Shown: positions 42,137 through 52,098, counted from the stretch's first letter. The stretch is DNA of 64,000 nucleotides from Arthrobacter sp. P2b (GCF_900168295.1 NZ_FVZL01000019.1:1-64000), one strand, 5' to 3'. Notes: a model not told the origin generated them from the sequence alone. Made by a program: numbers and translations.

Positions 42137-42223
42137 TGGTGGTTGTCCTTTCAGGGACTGTGTCCGGCCAGGCGTGAGGGCTGGTCGGACGTAATTCGGG
42201 GAAGGTAAAGGGGCCCGGCCTGA

Positions 42224-42874
42224 TTAGGCGGGTGTGCCGATGGCCGACAATGTCCGCCCGGAGGCAGCCGGCGGGCCGCGGCGCGGCGGAATGCGGACTG
42301 CCGTCTGCCGCGTCATTACGGCCTTTCTCGGCAGAGCGCAGACCCGGTACGCGGCCGGCAGCCGGACAGGGTGCAGGATGGCGGCCAGCGGGGCGAGCCA
42401 CGCCTTAAGCTGCCAAAGTGCGGCCTCTCCGCGGGCCAGGACGACGGCGGTGGCGGCGATGGCGAGCAGGTGCGCTGCCAGCATGGCCGGGGCGGGCAGC
42501 GCGGCCAGGGCGTGACCTGTCAGCTCCTCGACGGAACCTGGTGTGTCGGCGCAGCTGGGGATGGCGATTTCGCGATGGTGGCCGTGGGCGGCGACGCCGG
42601 TTCCGGCACAGTGCACCGACGGTCCGGAGAGCGCGGTGAAGGCCGAGTGCAGGGCCGCCTGGCTCCCGCCGAGGATGAGGGCCATGATCGGCAGCCGGAA
42701 GCGGCGGCGGGAGAGCAGCATCACCGGGGCCATGACCAGGACTGCCAGCAGGAGCAGGACAGGAGCCGGGGGCAGGTGCCCGCCCCCGGCGGTGTGCGCC
42801 GCAGCCGCAAGACCAACACCGGAACCCGTGATCACGCCGGAGCGCAGAAAGCGCAGGGGCTGCTGTGCGGGCAT
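42224..42874 (-). CDS. hypothetical membrane protein with His-rich loop
   Basis: The 216-residue protein has about four hydrophobic segments and a loop rich in His and Cys (SVHCAGTGVAAHGHHREI) that could bind metal. The C-terminal 40 residues are basic. ATG 42874 follows AGG; an upstream ATG at 42889 has no Shine-Dalgarno. It lies between the ArsR-type regulator and copC, suggesting a copper-related role. Confidence 0.72.
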   Translation of the reverse strand: MPAQQPLRFLRSGVITGSGVGLAAAAHTAGGGHLPPAPVLLLLAVLVMAPVMLLSRRRFRLPIMALILGGSQAALHSAFTALSGPSVHCAGTGVAAHGHHREIAIPSCADTPGSVEELTGHALAALPAPAMLAAHLLAIAATAVVLARGEAALWQLKAWLAPLAAILHPVRLPAAYRVCALPRKAVMTRQTAVRIPPRRGPPAASGRTLSAIGTPA

Positions 42875-42934
42875 GGTCCTGCCTTTCATGCTCGGAGCGG
42901 GCGGGCCTGCCCCCAGGTTGCCGCTGAGCCGGCG

Positions 42935-43312
42935 TCAGACGTGGACGGGTTCGCCGGTGACGCGGTGGTCTGCGTGGTTGATGGTTTCCTGGATCAGCCT
43001 AATCAAGTGCCCGTCGTGCAGCGAGTAAATGACATGCCGGCCGTCCTTGCGGGTATCCACCAATCCGCTGAGGCGCAGCTTGGCCAGATGCTGGCTCACC
43101 ACGGTACGGGGTGCCGCGGCTGCGGCCGTGAGTTCCGTAACCGTCTTGGGACCCTGGGCGAGCTGCCAGAGCAGGTGCAGCCGGGTGGGTTCGGCCAGCA
43201 TCCGCAGCGTCCCGGCGGCCGTTTCCAGCAGCTCCGCCCCGGGCGCGACCGCATGGACGAGCGAGGGTTCTTCAGTGCCGGTGCTGGGAGGACTGCTCGG
43301 TTGGCTGCTCAA
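42935..43312 (-). CDS. ArsR/SmtB-family regulator
   Basis: The 125-residue winged HTH protein shows TLRMLAEPTRLHLLWQLAQGPKTVTELTAAAAAPRTVVSQHLAKLRLSGLVDTRKDGRHVIYSL. The likely start is TTG 43312, with GAGGAG 8 bp upstream, overlapping the end of the MFS gene by 41 bp. Metal ligands are not evident in the HTH; a C-terminal NHADH may take part. It probably represses the MFS-arsR unit. Confidence 0.85.
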   Translation of the reverse strand: MSSQPSSPPSTGTEEPSLVHAVAPGAELLETAAGTLRMLAEPTRLHLLWQLAQGPKTVTELTAAAAAPRTVVSQHLAKLRLSGLVDTRKDGRHVIYSLHDGHLIRLIQETINHADHRVTGEPVHV

Positions 43313-44558
43313 CGGGCTTCTCCTCGATAACGGGCCGGCCTGCCTCCGTGCTGCTGTGCCGGGGCCAGGACAGGAAGGCTCCTGCGCTACCCAGTATCGC
43401 AAGGATTGTCAGCGCCACTGCTGCCCAGCCGAGGCCGGCGGCAGCGCCCACCCAGCCGGCAAGGGGGTAGGCGATGATGTAGCAGGCGTGTGAGAGCGAG
43501 AACTGGGCGGTGAACACATAGGGCCGGGTCTCCTCCGTGGAGGCGTCCCGCAGCAGCCGGGACGACGGCGTGAGGATGGTTGAGTTGCCCGCGCCAAGGA
43601 CGAACCACAGCCCCAGCAGCCACCACCACCCTGCTTCGGGAGCGGCGAAGGCAACCACGGCCACGCAACCGGCCAGTGCTGCGGGGATGGCGGCCGCGCC
43701 GGTCAGCATCACGGAGCGGTCACCGAAGCGCTCCAGGACGCGGGGTGCAAACAACGCAACGAGCATGGAGCCGACGCCGAAGGATGCCAGCGCCAGTGCA
43801 AGGTCTGCGTCGGCGCGGCCGAGCACGTCACGGACGTAGACCACGGTGTTGACGAGGACCATGGCGGTGGGTGCGGCGACCACCACGTTCAGGGCTAGCA
43901 GGGACCGCAGCCGGCTGGTCCGCCAGAAAATCCGGGCACCGAGGGTGGTCCGGTGCCACAGCGATGTTGCCGGTGCAGCGGTCGACTCAATCTTCGGAAG
44001 GATGGTTACGGCGACCATCAGCGCCGAGAACAGGAACCCGAACACGGTGCCCAGGAAGAGGTTGTTGTAGCTGACGACGGTCAGCAGCAATGCTGCCGCG
44101 GCGGGGCTGACCAGGGCTTCCATGTCATACGCGAGCCGGGACAGGGAGAGGGCCCTCGTGTAGTCCCGTTCCTCCTTCAGCACTGTGGGAATCAGCGACT
44201 GGAACGCCGGCGTGAAGGTGGCCGATGCCGACTGCAGCAGGAACACCACCACGTAGATCTGCCACGCTTCGGTAATGAACGGCAGGCACAGCGCCATGGC
44301 TCCACGGACCAGGTCGGCACCGATCAGCACGGGCTTCTTCGGCAACCGTGCCACGACGGCGTTGATCACCGGGGCGAAGCCCACGTAGGCCAGCATCTTG
44401 ATCAGCAGGGCCGTGCCCATGACGGCGCCGGCGTTGCTGCCTGCCAGGTCGAACGCGAGCAAGCCCAGCGCGACTGTGAGGAGCCCCGTCCCCAGCAGCG
44501 CCACCACCTGCGCCGCGAACAACCGCCGGTAGGTCACATTCCGCAGAACGTCCAGCAT
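43272..44558 (-). CDS. major facilitator superfamily transporter
   Basis: The 428-residue protein has about 12 TM helices and resembles the NreB/drug-exporter-like MFS group; the C-terminal cytoplasmic tail is polar and His-rich (QSSQHRH). ATG 44558 follows AAAGGGTG. The downstream ArsR gene overlaps its 3' end, so the pair is probably a metal- or drug-responsive efflux module. Confidence 0.85.
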   Translation of the reverse strand: MLDVLRNVTYRRLFAAQVVALLGTGLLTVALGLLAFDLAGSNAGAVMGTALLIKMLAYVGFAPVINAVVARLPKKPVLIGADLVRGAMALCLPFITEAWQIYVVVFLLQSASATFTPAFQSLIPTVLKEERDYTRALSLSRLAYDMEALVSPAAAALLLTVVSYNNLFLGTVFGFLFSALMVAVTILPKIESTAAPATSLWHRTTLGARIFWRTSRLRSLLALNVVVAAPTAMVLVNTVVYVRDVLGRADADLALALASFGVGSMLVALFAPRVLERFGDRSVMLTGAAAIPAALAGCVAVVAFAAPEAGWWWLLGLWFVLGAGNSTILTPSSRLLRDASTEETRPYVFTAQFSLSHACYIIAYPLAGWVGAAAGLGWAAVALTILAILGSAGAFLSWPRHSSTEAGRPVIEEKPVEQPTEQSSQHRH

Positions 44559-44580
44559 TCGACACCCTTTCGAGTTCACA

Positions 44581-44598
44581 TGTGCGTAAGTATGCACC
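44581..44598. promoter_or_regulatory. candidate ArsR-type operator upstream of the MFS gene
   Basis: TGTGCGTA and TATGCACC form an imperfect inverted repeat (6 of 8) with a 2-bp centre, 23 bp upstream of the MFS start, in an AT-richer patch. It is a plausible site for the regulator encoded in the same operon. Confidence 0.45.
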
Positions 44599-44677
44599 TA
44601 ACTCTACGCCTCCCAGCACGGTTGGCGAGCGGTTGAACCGGCAAGGCATCGCTACAGTAGGTGCTGGACGGAAGGCA

Positions 44678-45955
44678 ATGACCATGACCGAAGAGACGCA
44701 CACCGGCTTGGCGGGAACCGTCCTGCGTGAGCGGTACCGAGTGGAAGAAGTCCTTGGCCACGGCGGCATGGGCAGCGTCTACCGCGGGACCGACCTGGTT
44801 CTTGATCGGCAGGTGGCACTGAAGATCTTCCGCGAGGACGTCACCGACCCGGAGGAACTGGCCCGGCAGCAGGCGGAAGCCCGGATGCTCGCCCAGCTGA
44901 ACCACCACGGCCTGGTCACGCTTTTCGACACCGGCACGCTGCTCCGCGGCCACCGGGAAGTGCCCTTCCTGGTCATGGAACTTGTTAACGGAACCGACCT
45001 TCGCCGCCATCTCGCAGCCGGGCCGCTGGCAGGGGCCGAAGCGGCGCGGCTAGGAGCCGAACTGGCTGAAGCGCTCCAGTACATCCACCAGCGCGGCGTG
45101 GTGCACCGCGACGTAAAACCCGCGAACATCCTGCTGACCCGCTACGCGGCGGACTCCCCGCTGCGGCCCAAGCTTGCCGACTTCGGGATCGCAAGAATGC
45201 TCGACGGCGCCCGCCTCACCGCCACCAACATGGTTCCGGGAACAGCGGCCTACTTGAGTCCTGAGCAGGCCCGCGGGGACACGGTGGGACCGCCCGCGGA
45301 CATCTACTCCCTGGGCCTGGTGCTGCTGGAGGCCCTCACCGGGACGGTGGCCTTCCCCGGTCCTCCGCTGGAAGCCGCCGTGGCACGGCTCTCCCGGCTT
45401 CCGGATATTCCCGATTCCATTGGCCCGCAGTGGAAATCGCTGCTGACCGGCATGACTTCCCTGGACCCGCAGGACAGGCCGGATGCGGCGGGCGTCGCCA
45501 GGATGCTGGGAACCGCGGGCTGGAACCCGCCGGCGGAAGGAGCCGGCGATACTGCCGTCGCACCGTCCCACCCGGCCACCCGGGTCCTGCACGCCGGTGA
45601 CGCCGGGACCCGCGTGGCGGGGAGCCCGGCCGCGCAGGGAAGCAGGCTGCCCGTCCTCGCTGACAGCCAGGCCACCAACGCCACGTCATGGCAGCCTGCC
45701 CCACATATGCCGGCGCGGGCACCTGCCTCCGCACACCCGAAGCCTGCCCGGAAGCGTCCCGGGGACAAACCCGGCCCCCTGCGGCGCCGCCGCCTGTGGA
45801 TCCTGGCCGCGGCCGCCGTCGTCGTTCTCATCCTCGGGGCGGTCCTGCTGACGTCCCTCCAGCGGCCGACACCCGCGCCGGTGGATCCCGGGCCGGCCAT
45901 CCCCGGGCAGCTGGGCGAGCACTTCAAGGAACTCGAAGAAAGCGTCAGGCCATGA
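44678..45955 (+). CDS. serine/threonine protein kinase, single TM
   Basis: The 425-residue protein has a PknB-like kinase domain: glycine loop GHGGMGSVYRG, VALK lysine, HRDVKPANILL catalytic loop, DFGIAR and the APE-like SPEQARG. A proline-rich linker and a TM helix (LWILAAAAVVVLILGAVLL, near 375-395) precede a short extracellular tail without PASTA repeats. ATG 44678 has GGAAGG upstream. It overlaps the next lipoprotein gene. Confidence 0.93.
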   Translation: MTMTEETHTGLAGTVLRERYRVEEVLGHGGMGSVYRGTDLVLDRQVALKIFREDVTDPEELARQQAEARMLAQLNHHGLVTLFDTGTLLRGHREVPFLVMELVNGTDLRRHLAAGPLAGAEAARLGAELAEALQYIHQRGVVHRDVKPANILLTRYAADSPLRPKLADFGIARMLDGARLTATNMVPGTAAYLSPEQARGDTVGPPADIYSLGLVLLEALTGTVAFPGPPLEAAVARLSRLPDIPDSIGPQWKSLLTGMTSLDPQDRPDAAGVARMLGTAGWNPPAEGAGDTAVAPSHPATRVLHAGDAGTRVAGSPAAQGSRLPVLADSQATNATSWQPAPHMPARAPASAHPKPARKRPGDKPGPLRRRRLWILAAAAVVVLILGAVLLTSLQRPTPAPVDPGPAIPGQLGEHFKELEESVRP

Positions 45956-46431
45956 ACTGCCATCCCCGCCGAAAGCTGACAACCGCTGTCCTTGGCGCCT
46001 GCCTTGGCGTGGCGTTGCTGGGCGGGTGCTCCCCTGCGCCCGACCTGGACACTGCGGTGGCCGGCCAGCTGCAGACGCGCGTGGCCTCGGCAAAGGAACT
46101 GGCTGCGGCACAGGACTTCCCGTCCGCGCTGGCGGAGCTGCAGCAGCTGAACCAGGACGTGGCAGCCGCTGCGGAGCAGGGCAAGGTCTCGCAGCAGCGG
46201 AAGGCCCGGATCGAGGCGGCCATCAGCACGATCAGGAGCGACCTGGAAGCAGCCCTGGCGCCGGCGCCAACGCCCCCCGCAACCGATCGGCCGCTGACCA
46301 AGGACGAACAGGAACGGCTCGAAGAGGCGCAAAAAGAGGCCGAGAAGCAGCGCGAGGAGGCGCAAAAGGAGGCCGAAAAGCAACGCAAGGAAGCCCAGGA
46401 GGAAGCTGAAAAGCAGCGGAACAGGGACTAA
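45952..46431 (+). CDS. lipoprotein with C-terminal coiled coil
   Basis: The 159-residue protein has a lipobox (VALLGGC, Cys about 27), a helical middle, and a C-terminal repeat of EAQKEAEKQR units forming a charged coiled coil. It overlaps the kinase stop (ATGA), so the two are probably coupled. It may be the kinase's extracytoplasmic partner. Function unknown. Confidence 0.8.
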   Translation: MNCHPRRKLTTAVLGACLGVALLGGCSPAPDLDTAVAGQLQTRVASAKELAAAQDFPSALAELQQLNQDVAAAAEQGKVSQQRKARIEAAISTIRSDLEAALAPAPTPPATDRPLTKDEQERLEEAQKEAEKQREEAQKEAEKQRKEAQEEAEKQRNRD

Positions 46432-46633
46432 GCGTTGACGTGGCCCCGGCGGCCCACACCGGCGCTACCTGTTTCGGTCGTGGATGCCAGGAGTTCGCCC
46501 ACGGCGCACACGGCCCGGCCGAGAGTTGGCACCGCGTAAAGTGGAAGCATTATGGATGACCCTCCTTCACATATGCCCTGGCCCCTCCACCTTCTGACCG
46601 GTTCACCGGCCACCACGGGAGAGGGGCGCCCGA

Positions 46634-47995
46634 ATGTATGAATGGATCATGCTCGGTATCGGCCTTGTCCTGACGGTCGGTACCGGTTTCTTTGTTGCTT
46701 CCGAGTTCGCGCTGGTCAACCTTGACCGCGGCGATCTTGAAGCCCGCCAGTCGCGCGGCGAAAAGCGCCTTGGGCCCACCATCAAGGCCCTCAAGATCAC
46801 CTCGACGCACCTCTCCGGTGCGCAGCTGGGCATCACGCTCACCACGCTGCTGACCGGCTACACCTTCGAACCTGCCATCAGCCGGATGCTCAGCGGCCCC
46901 CTGCTCGCCGCCGGACTTCCTGAAGGCGCCGTGCCCGCGGTGGGTTCCGTTGTCGGCATTTTCCTTGCCACCATCTTCTCGATGGTGATCGGCGAGCTGG
47001 TCCCCAAGAACTTCGCCCTCGCGCTGCCCTTGGCGACGGCGAAGGTGGTGGTGCCGTTCCAAGCGCTCTTCACCGCCGTGTTCAAACCCGTGATCCTGCT
47101 GTTCAACAACACCGCGAACGCGATCATCCGGTCCTTCGGCATCGAACCCAAGGAAGAACTGTCCGGCGCCCGCAGCGCCGAGGAACTCAGCTCCTTGGTG
47201 CGGCGCTCTGCCCTGGAAGGCGTGCTCGACGCCGACCACGCAGTCCTGCTGCACCGCACCCTGCGCTTCTCCGAACACTCCGCCGCGGACGTCCTGACGC
47301 CGCGCGTGCGCATGACTGCCGTTAACGACGATGACACGGCCGAAGAGATTATCGCCCTGGCCACCACCACCGGCTACTCCCGGTTCCCCGTCATTGGAGA
47401 AGACCGCGACGACGTCCTGGGCGTCCTGCACGTCAAGCAGGCCTTCGCCGTGGCCCTGGAAGACCGTGCCCGCGTCACCGCGTCAGAGCTGATGATCGAA
47501 CCCCTGAGGGTGCCCGAGTCGATGGGGGTCGACACGCTGCTGGTCCTGCTCCGCAAGCAGGGGCTCCAGGTGGCGATCGTCTCCGACGAGCACGGCGGCA
47601 CCGCGGGCATCGTCACGCTTGAGGACCTCGTGGAAGAGATTGTGGGCGAACTCGAGGACGAGCACGACCGGGCGCGCGCCGGCGTGGTCCGTATTGGCCG
47701 GTCCATCACCTTTGATGCGTCGCTGCGGCCGGACGAGTTGCTGGACCGGACCGGCATCACCGTCCCGGATGACGAGGACTACGACACCATCGCCGGGTTC
47801 GTCTCTGACCAGCTGGACCGCATCCCCGAACTCGGCGATGAAGTGCAGATCGACGGCGGGACCCTGCGTGTGGAGCGCGTCCTGGGCACGCATGTGGAGC
47901 GGATCCGCTTCACCCCGGACGAGACGCAGGAACCGCCCCAGAGCGCCCATGACCGCATCATCGACAATCTCACCTCGGAGCTGACCCATGAGTGA
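46634..47995 (+). CDS. CNNM/CorC-type (HlyC family) membrane protein
   Basis: The 453-residue protein has an N-terminal CNNM TM domain (about 1-190; [28 protein letters not shown]). Two CBS domains follow (about 215-340; [33 protein letters not shown]), then a C-terminal transporter-associated domain (about 355-435). These proteins take part in Mg/Co transport. The next gene is a shorter paralogue. Confidence 0.9.
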   Translation: MYEWIMLGIGLVLTVGTGFFVASEFALVNLDRGDLEARQSRGEKRLGPTIKALKITSTHLSGAQLGITLTTLLTGYTFEPAISRMLSGPLLAAGLPEGAVPAVGSVVGIFLATIFSMVIGELVPKNFALALPLATAKVVVPFQALFTAVFKPVILLFNNTANAIIRSFGIEPKEELSGARSAEELSSLVRRSALEGVLDADHAVLLHRTLRFSEHSAADVLTPRVRMTAVNDDDTAEEIIALATTTGYSRFPVIGEDRDDVLGVLHVKQAFAVALEDRARVTASELMIEPLRVPESMGVDTLLVLLRKQGLQVAIVSDEHGGTAGIVTLEDLVEEIVGELEDEHDRARAGVVRIGRSITFDASLRPDELLDRTGITVPDDEDYDTIAGFVSDQLDRIPELGDEVQIDGGTLRVERVLGTHVERIRFTPDETQEPPQSAHDRIIDNLTSELTHE

Positions 47996-49028
47996 ATACC
48001 TTCCCGGCATTATCTGGCTGGTGGTGCTCCTGGTGGTCAACGCGTTCTTCGTGGGCGCCGAGTTCGCCGTGATTTCCGCCCGCCGTTCCCAGATCGAACC
48101 CAAGGCCGAGGCCGGCAGCAAAGCCGCGAAGACCACGCTGTGGGCCATGGAGCACGCCACCCTCATGCTGGCCACCAGCCAGCTGGGCATCACGGTGTGT
48201 TCGCTGGTGATCCTGAACGTCTCCGAACCGGCCATCCACCACTTGCTGGAAATCCCGCTGGGCCTGACCTCCCTGTCCTACGAGGCCATCAGCATCATCG
48301 CGTTCGTCATTGCCCTGCTGCTGGTGACCTTCCTGCACGTGGTCCTGGGCGAGATGGTCCCCAAGAACATCTCCTTCTCCGTGCCCACCCGTGCGGCGTT
48401 GATCCTGGCCCCGCCGCTGGTGATGGTCTCCCGGGTGGTCAAGCCGGTGATCTGGACCCTGAACGGCATCGCCAACTCGATCCTGCGGCTGTTCAAGGTG
48501 GAGCCCAAGGACGAAGCCACCAGCGCCTACACCCTGGACGAGGTGGCCAACATCGTGGAGCAATCCACACGCGACGGCATGCTCAGCGACGCCAGCGGCA
48601 CGTTGACGGCCGCGTTCGAGTTCACCGCCAAGACAGTAGCGGACGTGGAGGTACCCATCAGCGAGATGGTGCTCCTGCCCGCCTCCGCCACCCCGGCGGA
48701 CATCCAGCGCGCCGTGGCCCAACACGGCTACTCCCGGTACATCCTCACCGATGAGGCCGGCGTCCCCTCCGGCTACCTGCACCTCAAGGATGTGATGGAC
48801 CTGGTGACGCCGGAGAAGTTTACCCAGCCCGTTCCGGCAAAGCGGATCCGCCGCCTCGCCTCCGCCTTCAGCGGAGGCGAGCTCGAGGACGCACTGGCCA
48901 CGATGCGGCGCACCGGCGCCCACGTGGCCCGGGTGTTCGACGCCCACGGCAACACCACCGGTGTCCTATTCCTCGAGGACATCATCGAAGAACTCGTGGG
49001 TGAAGTCCAGGACGCCACCAGCGCCTGA
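47988..49028 (+). CDS. second CNNM/CorC-type membrane protein
   Basis: The 346-residue protein shares the CNNM domain (GAEFAVISARRSQIEPKAEAGS; GEMVPKNISFSV) and CBS pair (VPISEMVLLPASATPADI; FLEDIIEELVGEV) with the upstream gene product but lacks its C-terminal domain. It overlaps that gene by 8 bp, so the pair probably acts together. Confidence 0.9.
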   Translation: MSEYLPGIIWLVVLLVVNAFFVGAEFAVISARRSQIEPKAEAGSKAAKTTLWAMEHATLMLATSQLGITVCSLVILNVSEPAIHHLLEIPLGLTSLSYEAISIIAFVIALLLVTFLHVVLGEMVPKNISFSVPTRAALILAPPLVMVSRVVKPVIWTLNGIANSILRLFKVEPKDEATSAYTLDEVANIVEQSTRDGMLSDASGTLTAAFEFTAKTVADVEVPISEMVLLPASATPADIQRAVAQHGYSRYILTDEAGVPSGYLHLKDVMDLVTPEKFTQPVPAKRIRRLASAFSGGELEDALATMRRTGAHVARVFDAHGNTTGVLFLEDIIEELVGEVQDATSA

Positions 49029-49047
49029 CAGTCACCCTTGCTTTCGT

Positions 49048-49079
49048 GCCCGGCAGCGGTAACAACACTGCTGCCGGGC
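49048..49079. terminator. hairpin terminator after the CNNM pair
   Basis: GCCCGGCAGC (49048-49057) and GCTGCCGGGC (49070-49079) form a perfect 10-bp stem around a 12-nt loop. No long T-run follows, so termination may be partial. Confidence 0.7.
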
Positions 49080-49098
49080 ATGACCGGTCTGGAGCACA

Positions 49099-49503
49099 AT
49101 GCCCTTTTCCGCTGACTTACTGGGTCCCATCCTGGAACTCATGACCTGGATCGGTATCGTCCCCGGCATCCCCTTGATCATCGCGGGCCTGATCATCGCC
49201 AAAAAACAATGCCCCTGGGCCCAGGCCGCGGGCGAAGTCGTCACCGCAGGTGCCTACAAAGCCCTCCAGTGGAGACCCAAGGACGAGGCAACATCCCGTC
49301 TCATCCTGCTGCCGGCTGATGAAGCCGCGAAGGTGACTGCCGGAACGTTCATCGTCTTCTACTACGACACCTGCCACCCTGCCCACTGGTCCATGTATCC
49401 TCCGCGGCAGCAGAACCCGCTTCTCGTTCTGGGCTGGATCCTGACCGGAGCCGGCGTCCTCTGTGCCGTTGTTGGTCTGGCGCTTACCACCATCTCCAGC
49501 TGA
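49099..49503 (+). CDS. two-TM hypothetical protein (tandem copy 1)
   Basis: The 134-residue protein has a TM helix near 13-33 and another near 108-130, enclosing a beta-rich middle with FYYDTCHPAHWSMYPPR. The gene at 49582 encodes a close paralogue with the same LGPILELMTW start. Function unknown. Confidence 0.72.
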   Translation: MPFSADLLGPILELMTWIGIVPGIPLIIAGLIIAKKQCPWAQAAGEVVTAGAYKALQWRPKDEATSRLILLPADEAAKVTAGTFIVFYYDTCHPAHWSMYPPRQQNPLLVLGWILTGAGVLCAVVGLALTTISS

Positions 49504-49581
49504 AGTCTGGTCGGCCCCTCGCTTCCTTCCACAACCCGGATTACCCATTCACCCCGTGTGCCCTGACGATATGATCGCTCC

Positions 49582-49977
49582 ATGGCCAGCCCCACGGAAT
49601 TCCTGGGCCCCATCCTGGAGCTGATGACCTGGGTCGGGGTCGTACCGGGCGTGCCGCTTCTGATCATCGGCTGGATCATCCGCAAGCGCCGGTGCAACTG
49701 GTCCACCGCCGACGGTGAAGTTTTTACCGCCGGACGGTACCGGGGACTGCAATGGACCGACAACACCAGCACCTCCCGCAGGGGCCTTTTGGAGCCCGAA
49801 CAGGCACCGGAACTTCAGGCCGGACACGTAGCGGTCCTGCACTACGACATCTGCCACCCCACACGCTGGCGGCTGGAACCCCCAAGGTACGACAACACCG
49901 CCACCGTCCTGGGCCTGGTACTGACCGGCGTGGGCATGGCAAGCGCGATCGCCGGTTTCGTCCTCATGATGCTTTAG
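49582..49977 (+). CDS. two-TM hypothetical protein (tandem copy 2)
   Basis: The 131-residue protein repeats the layout of its neighbour: EFLGPILELMTWVGVVPGVPL, a Trp/Thr-rich middle, LHYDICHPTRWRLEPPR and a terminal TM. A gene duplication is clear. The conserved CHP near the middle may be functional. Confidence 0.72.
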   Translation: MASPTEFLGPILELMTWVGVVPGVPLLIIGWIIRKRRCNWSTADGEVFTAGRYRGLQWTDNTSTSRRGLLEPEQAPELQAGHVAVLHYDICHPTRWRLEPPRYDNTATVLGLVLTGVGMASAIAGFVLMML

Positions 49978-50078
49978 CGCCGTGCCCGAGGCACCATTTT
50001 TCACCCCAGGGGGTGTCCCACTTCCTTTGAAACTGCATCCCCCGGCGGGATGCCCCCCTGCCGAACCGGGATATGCCT

Positions 50079-50675
50079 TCATCTGTCCTTTGAGGGCGGC
50101 TTCATGAGGATGTCGGTGAGTTGCGTCAGGCCGCCGGCCATGTCGACATTCTTGTCGTAGAGCCATTGCAGTTGCAGTCCGTCAAAGGCTGCGATGACCA
50201 GCCTCGCGAGGGCCTGCGCGGGAACGTCGTTGCGCACTTCACCCGATTCCTGGCGGCGTTGGATGTCCTCGCCCAGCTCCGCCACAAGCATGGCGTAGCG
50301 GTCTTCGAAATACGGGTGTGAGTCGTGCCCGGGATCGCTGGCCGTCGCTGAGGCCACGGCGTAAAGCGTGGTGAGTCCAGGCTCGTTGCGGTTCCGTTCC
50401 GCGACGGGCGCGAGCAGCCTCAGTCCTGTCTTGGCGTCATCGGCGGTACTAAGGACCCGCCGGTCCCGCTCGGACAGGACGGCAGTGAGCAGCTCCTGCT
50501 TGCCCCTGAAGTAGTGGAACAGAGTGGCTTCCTTCACCCCTACGAGCTCGGCCACCCGCTTCAGCGCCGCACCCTCAAAGCCTTCAGTGGCGAAGACATC
50601 CGTTGCTGTCTGGATGATCTGCTCCCGGCGCTCCGCTCCTTTGGCGTACTGGCCACGCGGCTTTGATGTTGGCAT
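50079..50675 (-). CDS. TetR-family regulator
   Basis: The product is about 198 residues: an N-terminal HTH (RREQIIQTATDVFATEGFEGAALKRVAELVGVKEATLFHYFRGKQELL) and a variable ligand domain. It is divergent from the MFS/GH3 genes, with an operator-like dyad between. ATG 50675 is preferred over GTG 50678. Confidence 0.9.
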   Translation of the reverse strand: MPTSKPRGQYAKGAERREQIIQTATDVFATEGFEGAALKRVAELVGVKEATLFHYFRGKQELLTAVLSERDRRVLSTADDAKTGLRLLAPVAERNRNEPGLTTLYAVASATASDPGHDSHPYFEDRYAMLVAELGEDIQRRQESGEVRNDVPAQALARLVIAAFDGLQLQWLYDKNVDMAGGLTQLTDILMKPPSKDR

Positions 50676-50705
50676 CACGACAGTTTATTTCAAGCGCCCC
50701 TCCTG

Positions 50706-50728
50706 AAAACCTAGTCTTACTTGGTTTT
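50706..50728. promoter_or_regulatory. operator-like dyad between tetR and the MFS gene
   Basis: AAAACCTAGT (50706-50715) and ACTTGGTTTT (50719-50728) match at 9 of 10 positions around a 3-bp centre. It lies in the divergent promoter region, so it is a likely TetR site controlling sugar uptake and hydrolysis. Confidence 0.65.
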
Positions 50729-50784
50729 TGTGTATATGATCCTTTTCACGGCCCAACGGAGGGTCGCTTTCATCAGGAGGCAAT

Positions 50785-52098
50785 GTGGCCGATATGACCA
50801 TTTCCCAAGATCCCGCTGCATCTCCGGCCAGCGGTGCCTTGGGCAGCAGCACAGCAGACACCGCCGCCGGAACCGGCGCCCCCTCACCCGTCAAGGCACC
50901 GCGCGCCTACGTCATCGGCATGCCCATCGCCAGCGCCGGGCTCTGGATGGCTGTGCTGGCTCCGGCGCTTGTGGTGCTGGCCATCAAGGTTTCCGAGATC
51001 ACCACTCCGGAAACCCGGGCAGGAGCCCTGAGCTTGGTTGCGGGCGTCGGCGCCCTGGCAGCGCTGCTGGCCAACCCGTTCTTCGGGAGGCTGAGCGACC
51101 GCACCACATCCCGGTTCGGTATGCGCAAGCCCTGGATTGTTGGCGGTTCCCTAGTCGGGCTCGTGTCGCTGTTCTTCCTGGGCTCTGCCACCGACGTCAC
51201 CGGGGTGCTGGTTGCCTGGCTGTTTACGCAGCTCAGCTTCAATGCCGCCCTTTCCGCCCTGGTTGCCACGCTTCCTGACCAGGCCGGCCCCACCGAACGC
51301 GGCCGTCTCTCCGGCCTGATTGGCATGACGCTTCCCCTCGGCCTGGTTGCCGCCGCGTTCCTTGCACAGCTGTTCGATAACGCGCTGCAGATGGCGGTGG
51401 TGCCCGGCATCATCGGCACCGTGGTGGCCATCGCCTTTGCCTTCACGTTCAAAGACCGGGTCCTGACCGAGAAGCCTGCCCCGCTGAACCTGAAGGAGAT
51501 CGCGGGCTCGTTCTACTTCAACCCCCGCACCAACCCCGGACTGGGGTGGGCCTGGTTCACCAAGTTCCTGGTGTACATCGGATACTGCGCGGGCCTGCTG
51601 TACCTGCCGTACTTCTTCATCGACCACCTCAAGGTCGCCGAATCGGATGTCACCGCCCTGGTCTTCCAGGCAACCCTGGTCAACTCCGCCGGCACCGTCC
51701 TCACCAGCCTCGCCGGAGGCTGGATCAGCGACCGCATCGGCAAGCGCAAGGCAATGGTCATCGCCTCGGCAATCATCGTGATGCTCGGCCTGATCGTCAT
51801 CGCCACCAGCACCACCACCAACCAGGTCCTGGTCGGACAGGCCATCACCGGCCTCGGCCTTGGCTGCTTCGGAGCCGTGGACGTTGCCCTCATCACCGAC
51901 CTGCTGCCCAAAGACCAGAGCGAGAACGCGAAAACCTTTGGAGTCTTCAACATCGCCCAGGCACTGCCCCAGTCCCTGGTGCCGGCCATCGCGTTCCCCG
52001 TCATCACGCTCGGCGGTTACCCCGCACTCTTCATTGGCGGGGCCGTCGTCGGCATCATCGGCGCCGTCCTCGTCACCCGCATCAAAGGAGTCAAATAG
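50785..52098 (+). CDS. MFS transporter of the beta-glucosidase cassette
   Basis: The 437-residue protein has about 12 TM helices and RLSDRTTSRFGMRKPWI, the MFS loop motif of sugar/cation symporter-like proteins. GTG 50785 has CAGGAGG upstream. It ends directly before the GH3 start, so it probably imports the sugar or glycoside that GH3 hydrolyses. Confidence 0.88.
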   Translation: MADMTISQDPAASPASGALGSSTADTAAGTGAPSPVKAPRAYVIGMPIASAGLWMAVLAPALVVLAIKVSEITTPETRAGALSLVAGVGALAALLANPFFGRLSDRTTSRFGMRKPWIVGGSLVGLVSLFFLGSATDVTGVLVAWLFTQLSFNAALSALVATLPDQAGPTERGRLSGLIGMTLPLGLVAAAFLAQLFDNALQMAVVPGIIGTVVAIAFAFTFKDRVLTEKPAPLNLKEIAGSFYFNPRTNPGLGWAWFTKFLVYIGYCAGLLYLPYFFIDHLKVAESDVTALVFQATLVNSAGTVLTSLAGGWISDRIGKRKAMVIASAIIVMLGLIVIATSTTTNQVLVGQAITGLGLGCFGAVDVALITDLLPKDQSENAKTFGVFNIAQALPQSLVPAIAFPVITLGGYPALFIGGAVVGIIGAVLVTRIKGVK

